From assembly GCA_964565715.1 (NCBI GenBank), contig CAZMGG010000041.1, positions 1-41,686 of the forward strand: 41,686 bases of DNA. The letters are read 5' to 3'. The notes under the pieces were generated by a model. That model was given only the letters and a program-made list of their open reading frames with translations. It did not search any database and was not told the origin of the DNA. Positions 14,594 through 22,460 of the stretch are shown here, piece after piece. Within the stretch, counting starts at the first letter, position 1, and each line of letters opens with the position of its first letter. Made by a program: the position numbers and the translations under genes. This DNA is from CAZMGG01 sp964565715. Its GTDB lineage: Bacteria > Planctomycetota > UBA1135 > UBA2386.

Positions 14594-15954
14594 CACGTCA
14601 CCTCCACGCGCACGGTGGTCCTGACCTTGTCCTTGTGCAGCAACGCCGGCCAGTAGCCGACGATGTCGGTGGCCTTCGGCCGGCCGCCGGCGAAACCGGT
14701 GACGCCGGGCGGGCCGCTGGTCACCAGCGGCACCAGTTCCATGCCGAAGCGGTCCACCCTGGCCTTGTCCTGGTGCTTGACGCCGAGCCGCAGCACCACC
14801 TCCGGCGGATCGGCGGGCGCGGCGATCCCCGCGTGGCAGACGCCGCTGCCGAGGATCTCCACCAGCCGCTCGTGCTCGGCGAACTGCACGCCGTCGAGTG
14901 CCAGCCGGCCCCAGACGATGTCGGCGCACAGCTTCGCCTTCTCGACGGCGTCGGGGCCCGACACGGTGAGCTGGCCCGTGGCCTTGTAGCCGTTCTGGTA
15001 GCTGATCGAGACCTTGTAGGTGTCGGTGGGCGGGCCGCCCTTGATGCCCGACAGCTTGACCCGGCTGTCGCCGAGGTCCTCGATCGTCGCCGAGGTGAAG
15101 TCGGCGGTGCAGTCCGGGCCGAGGTAGCGCGTCGGATCGCCCATCTCGTAGAGCAGCTGCGAGATCACCGTCTCGCGGGTCAACAGGCCGCCGGTGCCGG
15201 CGTGCTTGGTGACGAAGAACGTGCCGTCCCTGTGGGCCTCGATGATCGGATAGCCGATCCGCACGAAGTCCTGCACGTCGCGCCAGTTGCTCTGGTTGCC
15301 GCCGGTGCACTGCGCGCCGCACTCGGAGATGTGGCCGGCCATGGTGGCGGCGGCGAGCCTGTCGTGGTCGCCCGGGCTCCAGCCGAACTCGTGCAGCATC
15401 GGGCCCGCCACCAGGGCCGGGTCGGTGATGCGGCCGCCGATCACGATCTGCGCGCCCTTGCCCAGGCACTCGGCGACGGCATGGGCGCCGATGTAGACGT
15501 TGGCGGACAGGATGCGGTCCTGCACGGCGCTGAGCGGCCGGCCGTCGTCCATGTTGGCCAGCGGCTCGCCCGCCGCCAGCAGCTCGGGGATGCGCTGCAG
15601 GATGTCGTCGCCCTCGACGATGCCGACCTTCAGGCCCTTGATGCCCTTCTTCCTGGCCAGCTCGAGCACGGCATCCAGGCAGGCGCCGGGGTTCACGCCG
15701 CCGGCGTTGGCGATGACCTTGATGCCCTTCTGCGCGATGTCCGGCAGCGTCCGGTCCAGCATCTGCAGGAAGTCGGTGGCGAAGCCCGCCTTCGGGTTCC
15801 GCGACCGCTGCTTCTGCATGATGCTCATGGTCACCTCCGCCAGGTAGTCGAGGGCCAGGTAGTCGAGGGGGCCCTCGCGGCAGAGGCGGACCGGGCCGAG
15901 GATGGAGTCACCCCAGAAGCCCTGGCCCTGGCCGATCAGGATCTTGTCGCGCAT
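14593..15954 (-). CDS. AtuA-family (DUF1446) protein, large domain
   Basis: A 453-residue protein of the DUF1446/AtuA family. The start KILIGQGQGFWGDSILGP is typical, followed by LDYLAEVTMSIMQKQRSRNP, IKVIANAGGVNPGACLDAV, IVIGGRITDPALVAGPMLHEFGW and GTGGLLTRETV. The family occurs in acyclic terpene and branched-chain acyl degradation clusters, and its precise chemistry is uncertain. The full-length Pseudomonas protein carries the extra small domain that is encoded here by the next gene. First gene of a three-gene, overlap-coupled minus-strand operon ending in phosphate acetyltransferase, which suggests breakdown of a compound to acetyl-CoA and then acetyl phosphate (inference). ATG 15954 fits the family N-terminus. 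Confidence 0.85.
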   Translation of the reverse strand: MRDKILIGQGQGFWGDSILGPVRLCREGPLDYLALDYLAEVTMSIMQKQRSRNPKAGFATDFLQMLDRTLPDIAQKGIKVIANAGGVNPGACLDAVLELARKKGIKGLKVGIVEGDDILQRIPELLAAGEPLANMDDGRPLSAVQDRILSANVYIGAHAVAECLGKGAQIVIGGRITDPALVAGPMLHEFGWSPGDHDRLAAATMAGHISECGAQCTGGNQSNWRDVQDFVRIGYPIIEAHRDGTFFVTKHAGTGGLLTRETVISQLLYEMGDPTRYLGPDCTADFTSATIEDLGDSRVKLSGIKGGPPTDTYKVSISYQNGYKATGQLTVSGPDAVEKAKLCADIVWGRLALDGVQFAEHERLVEILGSGVCHAGIAAPADPPEVVLRLGVKHQDKARVDRFGMELVPLVTSGPPGVTGFAGGRPKATDIVGYWPALLHKDKVRTTVRVEVT

Positions 15955-15965
15955 GGAGGCGCGCC

Positions 15966-15971
15966 AGGATA
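15966..15971 (-). promoter_or_regulatory. -10-like element GGC-TATCCT-GGC
   Basis: On the minus strand, 11 nt upstream of the AtuA ATG at 15954. It belongs to the recurring GGCTAnnnT motif, and a transcript from it would have almost no leader. Confidence 0.4.
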
Positions 15972-16016
15972 GCCGGGCGCGCGGGCGGTTTCGCGGGTGC
16001 TTCCGCGAGGCGCGCG

Positions 16017-18746
16017 CTACCGCAGGACGACGTCGCCGACCACGTTGGTCAGGCGCAAGTGGGTCCCGTTCTGGAGGATGGCCTGCGTGTAGATCGGGAT
16101 TCCGGCCAGGGCTGGCACGAGAGGGATCGGCAGCGACAGCGTGCCGACGCCGGATCCGGACGAGATCGGGAATGGCGGCAGCTGGATCGCCTGGGCTGGA
16201 TCGATGCCGATCGTGCCGACGGGCGGAATCGGGATGGTGGCCGTGGCGAGTGAGAAGTACGGCAGTGCCGCGGTGGCCTGGCCGTAGCGGGCGTAGGCAT
16301 CGAGCCGGTAGATCCGACCGACGTGGAGCACGGTCGGCGCGTGGATGTGGTGCAGCAGGTTGACCAACAGGCGGTGTTGCTGCCGGTAGTTGGCGATCAC
16401 CAGGTCGGGATCACCGTCGCGGTCCATGTCACCCAAGGCAACGGCGACGGTCTGGTCGTAGTTGCTTGGCAACCGCGCTGCTGCATCAGTGAACGTGCCG
16501 GTGCCGTTGTTCAGGTACAGCAAGGTGCGGCTGGACCAGAAGGAGTCGGTGTAGTTGCCAACGACCAGATCGAGATCACCGTCACGATCCACGTCACCGA
16601 GCGCCAGAGCTTGCGTTGTCTGGGCAGCCATGGGCATTCGGGTTGCCGTCGCATTCACGAAGGTGCCGGCACCGTTGTTGAGGAACAGTTGGGTCGGTCC
16701 GCCGTAGCGCCCGGTGTTGCCGACGACGAGATCGAGGTCTCCGTCCCGGTCCACGTCCCCGAGCTCCACGGCCATCGTGCGACCGAGGAAGGCGGGCATG
16801 CGCGTCGCCGTTACATTCGTGAACGAACCGGCACCGTTGTTCAGATAGAGCCGGTTCTGGCTTCCGTACTGGCTGGCATTGCCGACGACGAGATCGAGAT
16901 CGCCATCGCCGTCGACGTCGCCAAGTGCCAGTGCTTCGGTGAGGTCGGAGATGGCTGGCATCCGGGTGCTCGTCTCGTCCTTGAATCGACCTCTGCCGTC
17001 GTTGAGGTACAGGCGATTGATCTGGGGTTGGCGCCAGTCGCCGATGCCAAGCACCAGATCCAGGTCGCCGTCCCGATCGACATCCCCGAGAGCCAGGGCA
17101 GCCGTCTGATCGGTGCGTTGCGGCATTTGGGTCGCGGGGGCGACCGTGAACGTGCCACTGCCGTTGTTCAGATACAGGCGCGCCTGTCCCCCGCCTTGGA
17201 GCCCGAGGTCACGGTTGCCGACCACCAGATCCAGGTCGCCATCGCCGTCGACATCCCCGAGAGCCAGGGCGCCGGCATGCTCGTTGCGCAGCGGCATGCG
17301 TGCTGCCGTTGCATCGACGAACATGCCGCGGCCATCGTTGAGGTACAGGCGGCTCTGGGTGCCGTAATAGAAGCTCCCGTTGCCTAGCACGAGGTCGAGG
17401 TCACCGTCCCCGTCCACGTCGCCCACGGCTATCGCCTGGGTTTGTTGGATCCTGCCTGGGAGGGGGGTGGCCGTTGCATCGGTGAACGTTGCAGCGCCGT
17501 TGTTGAGGTAGAGCCGGATGTGGCTCCCGCCAAACTCGGCATCGTTGCCGAGGAACAGGTCGAGGTCGCCATCCTGGTCCGCATCGAGGAGTGTCGATGC
17601 GCGGGTTTCCTCGCTGTCTGCTGGCATCCGGTTCGACGTGGCATCGGTGAAAGTCCCGGCACCGTTGTTGAGGTATAGGCGGGTCTGTGGCGCTGCGTAG
17701 CCGTTGCCGAAGATCAGGTCGAGGTCACCATCGCCATCCTGGTCGGCCATCGCCACGGTGTTCGTGTTGTCATTTCGGGTCGGCAGGCGACCGTGCGTGC
17801 CATCCGTGAACACCCCCGTGCCGTCGTTGAGATAGAGGCGGCTCTGCTGTTGCCGGGTGTTGCCGAGGACCAGGTCGAGGTCGCCATCCCCGTCGACGTC
17901 ACCCAGCGCGACCGCCGTCGTGTTGAACGAGAGGAATGGCATGTTGGTGAAGGTCGCGAGGGCGAACGAGCCGGCGCCATCGTTCAACAGAAGCTGGCTC
18001 TGACCACCGCCCCAGAAGTGGGTGTTGTTGCCGACCACCAGGTCGAGGTCGCCGTCCCGGTCCACATCGCCGAGAGCCAGGGCGGCAGCGGTGTCGCGCG
18101 TGGTCGGCATGCGAGACGATGTGGTATCGGTGAAGGTGCCAGCGCCGTTGTTCACATACAGGCGAACCTGGCCCGAGCTGCGATTCTGGTTCAGGTCCCG
18201 CCACGTCCCGAGGATCAGGTCGAGATCGCCGTCGCGGTCGACATCGCCGAACGCCAGCGAAGCCGTCAGATCAGGGTGGAACGGCAGGCGCGATACAGTC
18301 GCATCGGTGAACACGCCGGCGCCGCTGTTCAGGTAGAGGCGGTCTCGCCGCGTGGAGTTGTAGTTCGTCGTTGCGACCAGATCGAGATCGCCGTCACCGT
18401 CCACATCGCCGAGGGCCATCGAGTCCGCAGCCACCATCCCGGTGGGCAGGCGGGTCGCCGTGGCATCGGTGAACTCCCCCGCGCCGTTGTTCAGGTAGAG
18501 ACGGGCCTGCTGCATGCTGATGCCGACGATCACGTCGCGGTTGCCGTCGCCGTCGACATCGCCGGACACCAGGGCCGTGGTGGTGAGCGCGTCGCGCGGC
18601 AGCCCCCGCACCAACTCGTCGAACTGGCGCTGCGCCGCGCCAGGCGCCGCCAGTGCCGCGGCCACCGCCGCGCCCAGCAGGACGGCGACCGAGGCCGCAC
18701 GATCCTGCAGGAGTCGGCCGCGGGAGGGGAGTGCTCGCATCAGCAT
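16017..18746 (-). CDS. Secreted FG-GAP/VCBS repeat protein (B), 14 tandem units
   Basis: A 909-residue exported protein. The ATG at 18746 has AGGAGA eight bases upstream and opens a signal peptide (SVAVLLGAAVAAALAAPGAAQ). Fourteen tandem units of about 52-60 residues follow, each with ALGDVDGDGDLDLVVGN, then RLYLNNGAGTFTDAT and RMP. The D-x-D-x-D-G-x-x-D loops should bind calcium, and the units should form stacked beta-propeller blades. The units are much more alike than those in proteins A and C, suggesting recent expansion. The last 110 residues are a non-repeat module (IPPVGTIGIDP, IPLVPALAGIPIYTQAIL) related to the ends of the other secreted proteins here. Its role is probably surface or extracellular binding; the ligand is unknown. 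Confidence 0.87.
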   Translation of the reverse strand: MLMRALPSRGRLLQDRAASVAVLLGAAVAAALAAPGAAQRQFDELVRGLPRDALTTTALVSGDVDGDGNRDVIVGISMQQARLYLNNGAGEFTDATATRLPTGMVAADSMALGDVDGDGDLDLVATTNYNSTRRDRLYLNSGAGVFTDATVSRLPFHPDLTASLAFGDVDRDGDLDLILGTWRDLNQNRSSGQVRLYVNNGAGTFTDTTSSRMPTTRDTAAALALGDVDRDGDLDLVVGNNTHFWGGGQSQLLLNDGAGSFALATFTNMPFLSFNTTAVALGDVDGDGDLDLVLGNTRQQQSRLYLNDGTGVFTDGTHGRLPTRNDNTNTVAMADQDGDGDLDLIFGNGYAAPQTRLYLNNGAGTFTDATSNRMPADSEETRASTLLDADQDGDLDLFLGNDAEFGGSHIRLYLNNGAATFTDATATPLPGRIQQTQAIAVGDVDGDGDLDLVLGNGSFYYGTQSRLYLNDGRGMFVDATAARMPLRNEHAGALALGDVDGDGDLDLVVGNRDLGLQGGGQARLYLNNGSGTFTVAPATQMPQRTDQTAALALGDVDRDGDLDLVLGIGDWRQPQINRLYLNDGRGRFKDETSTRMPAISDLTEALALGDVDGDGDLDLVVGNASQYGSQNRLYLNNGAGSFTNVTATRMPAFLGRTMAVELGDVDRDGDLDLVVGNTGRYGGPTQLFLNNGAGTFVNATATRMPMAAQTTQALALGDVDRDGDLDLVVGNYTDSFWSSRTLLYLNNGTGTFTDAAARLPSNYDQTVAVALGDMDRDGDPDLVIANYRQQHRLLVNLLHHIHAPTVLHVGRIYRLDAYARYGQATAALPYFSLATATIPIPPVGTIGIDPAQAIQLPPFPISSGSGVGTLSLPIPLVPALAGIPIYTQAILQNGTHLRLTNVVGDVVLR

Positions 18747-18823
18747 CGTCGATTCTCCTGGCAGCAGCCCGGCGCCATCCCATCGGCGGCCGGTGTGGGC
18801 CGCACCCGCGGCCACGGCGCGGC

Positions 18824-18829
18824 AGTCTA
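18824..18829 (-). promoter_or_regulatory. -10-like element TAGACT-GCC
   Basis: On the minus strand, 77 nt upstream of the ATG of FG-GAP protein B. It matches TAnnnTGCC but lacks the GGC on its 5' side, and the leader would be longer than at the other sites. Confidence 0.3.
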
Positions 18830-18901
18830 TCGTCGACGGCCCTGGGCGGGAAGTGACGGCGAGGGGCGCTAGAGCCGCTTGTGGGCGGGGCATGAGCGTT
18901 C

Positions 18902-18922
18902 CGAGACCGGGCCGGGCTCTCG
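18902..18922 (-). terminator. Weak hairpin after the NAD-kinase-like gene
   Basis: CGAGA and TCTCG arms surround a GC-rich loop eight bases beyond the operon's last stop. The stem has only five contiguous pairs and no U-tract, so an intrinsic terminator is doubtful. Confidence 0.2.
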
Positions 18923-18930
18923 AACCTCGC

Positions 18931-19821
18931 TCAGACCACCAGACACAGCGCCCGCTCGGCGCAGCGTACCGAGACCCGCGTGCCCCAGGGCAGCTCGACG
19001 CGGTCGGTCTCGATGCCGTCGCCGAACAGGACGCCGTCCTCGTCCATCTCGCTCTGCAGCTCCAGCGCCGCCCCCGAGCGCAGCACGCCCTCCTGGATGC
19101 TGGTGCCGGTGGCCTGGGAGGGGAACGGCTCGCGCACCAGGAACGCGAGGCGCGGGTCGGTGGGGCCCGGCAGGTGCAGCGCCGACCGGCGCGCGCCGTG
19201 GATCGAACGGGCCCAGCCGGTCGCGCCGGTGCCGGTGGCGACGATCAGCCCTGACGACGAGTGCCGTTCGTCGCGGCCGTCGAAGCGGATCCGATAGCGC
19301 GCCGACTGGTGCGTGCGGTGGCCGACGAACACCTCGTTGAGCGCCAGCAGGCGTTGGCCATCGTCGAGACGGGCTTCGACCATGGTGCGCTGCTCGAGGG
19401 GCGCCTCGCCGGCGGCGGCGGCCCGGATGACCTCGCCGGCCACCTCGTGGCGGTGCCGCACGAGCACGCCGTCGAACCAGTCGGGGCTCGGATTGACGCC
19501 CACCACCGGCTGGCCGGTCAGGTACTTGGCCAGGTTGGCCACCAGGCCGTCCTGGCCCACCGCCACCACCACGTCCTCGGGCTCGAACAGGAAGCGGTCG
19601 AACTCGTGGCGTTGCACCCGTGCCCGGCGCCAGTCCGAGGGGATCGCGCCGTCGACCGCGGCCACCGCCGCGTCCTGCTGCTGCTGCCGCAGCTGCAGTT
19701 CCTCGAGGGAGAGGCCGCGGGTGTGCAGGAAGAAGCGCGCCTGGCCGAGCGTGCCGTGGCGCTCCAGCACCCGCTGCAGCGCCGTCGGCCGCGTCGCCAG
19801 GACCACCCGGGTCGCCGCCAT
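18931..19821 (-). CDS. Divergent NAD-kinase-like protein
   Basis: A 296-residue protein with the layout of ATP-NAD kinases: a glycine/aspartate motif VVVAVGQDGLVANLAKYL (VGQDG at 88-92, GGDG in classical enzymes), then NPSPDWFDGVL, then LLALNEVFVGH (the NE motif), then GLIVATGTGATGWARS, which corresponds to the TPTGSTAY nucleotide-binding loop. The aspartate and NE are kept, but the loops are unusual, so it may phosphorylate a modified NAD or act as a nucleotide sensor. The start is ATG 19821, overlapping the SPFH gene stop by one base (TGATG). Third gene of an operon led by a Nudix-type regulator; NAD metabolism is a common target of that regulator family, which fits a kinase here. Confidence 0.75.
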   Translation of the reverse strand: MAATRVVLATRPTALQRVLERHGTLGQARFFLHTRGLSLEELQLRQQQQDAAVAAVDGAIPSDWRRARVQRHEFDRFLFEPEDVVVAVGQDGLVANLAKYLTGQPVVGVNPSPDWFDGVLVRHRHEVAGEVIRAAAAGEAPLEQRTMVEARLDDGQRLLALNEVFVGHRTHQSARYRIRFDGRDERHSSSGLIVATGTGATGWARSIHGARRSALHLPGPTDPRLAFLVREPFPSQATGTSIQEGVLRSGAALELQSEMDEDGVLFGDGIETDRVELPWGTRVSVRCAERALCLVV

Positions 19822-20873
19822 CACCCCTGCTCCAGCTTGCGCGTGCCGGCGGCGAGCAGGTCGCCGAGCAGTCCGCCGAGCGCGTCGGGTCCGAGGTTGA
19901 GCCGGTCGATGCGGCGCAGCTTCCGCGCCACCTCGCGCAGCGCCAGGCCCGGCAGCACGCCGTGCGGCAGCTTGCCGTAGGCATCGAGCTGCACCGCCTC
20001 GGCCTGGTTGCGGGCGCCGTGCACCTGGGTGATCGCCTCGGCCTGGGCCACGGCCTTGGTGCGCACGACCTCGGCCTCGGCGGTGGCCTGCAGGCGCGCG
20101 GTGTCCGCCGCCGACGCCGCCTCGATCTTGCGGGCCAGCGCCAGCTCCTCGTGGCGGCGGCGCTCGTTCTGCCCCTCCTGCTGGATCAGGCTCTCGGCGC
20201 GTCGCGCCAGTTCGATCTTGTTGAGCAGCTCGTTCTCGGCGATCGCCCGCTCCTTCTCCACCGCCAGGGCGCGGCGCTGGAACGTGGCCTCGTCGGCGGC
20301 CTGCTGCATCGCCTCGCGGGTCGGCGCCTGCAGGGCGCGCTCGAGTTCGGCGGTCGGCGCGACCTTGGCGAGGCGCACCGACACCAGCTCGATGCCCATG
20401 CCGGTGAGTTCGGCGCCGTCGCGCAGGTTCTGCTCGATGCGATCGCGCAGGGCGTGGACGCCGTCCTGCAGCACCGTGCGCAGGGGCTGGTGCGCCAGGT
20501 AGTGCAACGCCACCTGCTGAGCGAGCTGGGTGACGATCGCGGTCAGCTGCGCCAGGGGTTCCTTGAGCCACGTGCCGCGGTCGACGTGGATGGAGAAGTC
20601 GAGGCGCTGGGCCAGGTTCTCCGGGTCGGCGACGCGGTAGGTGGCCGCGCCCTGCACCGTCACGTCCTGGAAGTCGAGGGTGCGGCCGGTGAACAGGAAG
20701 GGCTGCTCGCGATCGTCGAGCGGGATCTCGGCCAGGCCCGCGACCAGCGGCCGGAACCAGAAGGCGAGACCGCGGCCGCTACGGACCAGACGGCCCTTGT
20801 GGAAGTGCAGGACGTGCGTCGACGGGTCGGCGCGCAGGTGGCGGAGGAACGGGACCTTGCGGATGTCGGCCAT
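19821..20873 (-). CDS. SPFH/Band 7 (prohibitin-like) domain protein
   Basis: A 350-residue protein. Residues about 25-190 form an SPFH domain (for example VLHFHKGRLVRSGRGLAFWF, TLDFQDVTVQGAATYRV). Residues about 190-290 are a long charged coiled coil rich in Ala, Glu, Arg and Gln (EATFQRRALAVEKERAIAENE), typical of stomatin- and flotillin-like scaffolds that form membrane rings. No N-terminal transmembrane helix is visible, so membrane association would be peripheral or through partners. It sits between the Nudix-type regulator (10-bp gap) and the NAD-kinase-like gene (one-base overlap). That fixed spacing suggests the three act together, perhaps in an envelope response tied to NAD or ADP-ribose levels; this is inference. 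Confidence 0.85.
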   Translation of the reverse strand: MADIRKVPFLRHLRADPSTHVLHFHKGRLVRSGRGLAFWFRPLVAGLAEIPLDDREQPFLFTGRTLDFQDVTVQGAATYRVADPENLAQRLDFSIHVDRGTWLKEPLAQLTAIVTQLAQQVALHYLAHQPLRTVLQDGVHALRDRIEQNLRDGAELTGMGIELVSVRLAKVAPTAELERALQAPTREAMQQAADEATFQRRALAVEKERAIAENELLNKIELARRAESLIQQEGQNERRRHEELALARKIEAASAADTARLQATAEAEVVRTKAVAQAEAITQVHGARNQAEAVQLDAYGKLPHGVLPGLALREVARKLRRIDRLNLGPDALGGLLGDLLAAGTRKLEQG

Positions 20874-20882
20874 GGCATCACC

Positions 20883-21605
<723 letters not shown>

Positions 21606-21612
21606 GCAGAAA

Positions 21613-21622
21613 GCATATATGC
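21613..21622 (-). promoter_or_regulatory. AT-rich palindrome GCATATATGC: candidate operator and -10
   Basis: A perfect palindrome 8-17 nt upstream of the regulator's ATG, in a GC-rich genome. Read on the minus strand it offers TATATG eight bases before the ATG, the same spacing as other start-proximal -10-like sites here. CTGCAT repeats flank it on both sides. It could be both the core promoter and the regulator's binding site. The remaining divergent region to 21802 shows an AT-richer patch (about 21655-21690) but no clear promoter for the rightward gene. Confidence 0.45.
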
Positions 21623-21802
21623 GAGATGCAGCTTAGTCGACCGGCGTCGGTCGGATTCCGTAACTGTATTGTAGAACCAATGTTATGGACGTTTCTCGCC
21701 AGGAATGGTGCCCCGGGCTGGACCCGTCGACCGGCTTGCGGCAGGATCGCAGCGTGCGTCGCCGCGTCGGCGGCGGCAGGCCCACGGCAGGCGGAGGCGG
21801 AC

Positions 21803-22441
21803 ATGGTTTCGAAGGCAGCCAGGAAGATCGCGGCGGAGTTGAAGGACGGCACGCCCCTCGGCGACATCAAGAAGCGCGGGGCTTCGATCCAGAAGGATCA
21901 TGCGTTGGCCATGGACCTGTGGGCCACGGGCCGCCACCCGGCGCGCCTGCTCGCGGTGCTGATCCTCGACCGGAAGCTGCTGGACCAGGCGGCCCTCGAC
22001 GCGCTCGCCACCGACATCGAGGGCCTCGACGAGACCGAGGGGAACCAGCTGGCGGACTGGCTGCTGGCCAACCAGCTGATGAAGGACAAGAAGACCGCCG
22101 CGTTGCTGACGACCTGGCAGGGGCACGCCTCGCCCGTCCTGCGCCGCCTCTACTGGTACCACCAGGCCCGCCTGCGGTGGACGGGGCAGGCGCCGCCGGA
22201 CAACACCGCCGAGCTGATGAAGGAGCTGGAGCGGAACCTGGCCAGGGAACAGCCCCGGGTGCAGTGGGCGATGAACTTCTGCGCCGGCTGGATCGGGGTC
22301 CACGAGCCGGCGTTCCGCGCCCGCTGCGTGAAGCTCGGCCAGAAGACCGGCCTGTACAAGGACGAGTCGGTCCCGAAGAACTGCACGCCGTCGTATCTCC
22401 CGGAGTTCATCCGGATCGAGGCGGCGAAGCGGGAGGCGTAG
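21803..22441 (+). CDS. AlkD-like DNA alkylation repair family protein
   Basis: A 212-residue HEAT-like helical protein. IQKDHALAMDLWATGRHPARLLAVLI and the later LADWLLANQLMKDKKTA resemble the family of AlkD-type DNA glycosylases, and the C-terminal GLYKDESVPKNCTPSYLPEFI matches the usual end of this family (cysteine followed by TP, then Y and I). AlkD removes N3- and N7-alkylated purines by trapping the extrahelical base. The ATG has GGAGG seven bases upstream; the longer frame from 21626 has no such site and is unlike the family. The gene is divergent from the Nudix-regulator operon and convergent with the kinase gene. Activity depends on Trp/Asp residues I cannot place with confidence. Confidence 0.6.
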   Translation: MVSKAARKIAAELKDGTPLGDIKKRGASIQKDHALAMDLWATGRHPARLLAVLILDRKLLDQAALDALATDIEGLDETEGNQLADWLLANQLMKDKKTAALLTTWQGHASPVLRRLYWYHQARLRWTGQAPPDNTAELMKELERNLAREQPRVQWAMNFCAGWIGVHEPAFRARCVKLGQKTGLYKDESVPKNCTPSYLPEFIRIEAAKREA

Positions 22442-22460
22442 AACGCCCGGCAGGCCCGGG

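Noticed and set aside
16017..18746. CRISPR-like regular repeats
   Set aside because: The periodicity of about 160-180 bp comes from in-frame FG-GAP codons. Units vary throughout and there are no short identical repeats with unique spacers.
21626..21802. Upstream start of the AlkD-like gene
   Set aside because: The extra 59 residues have no resemblance to the family and no ribosome-binding site, while ATG 21803 has GGAGG seven bases upstream.
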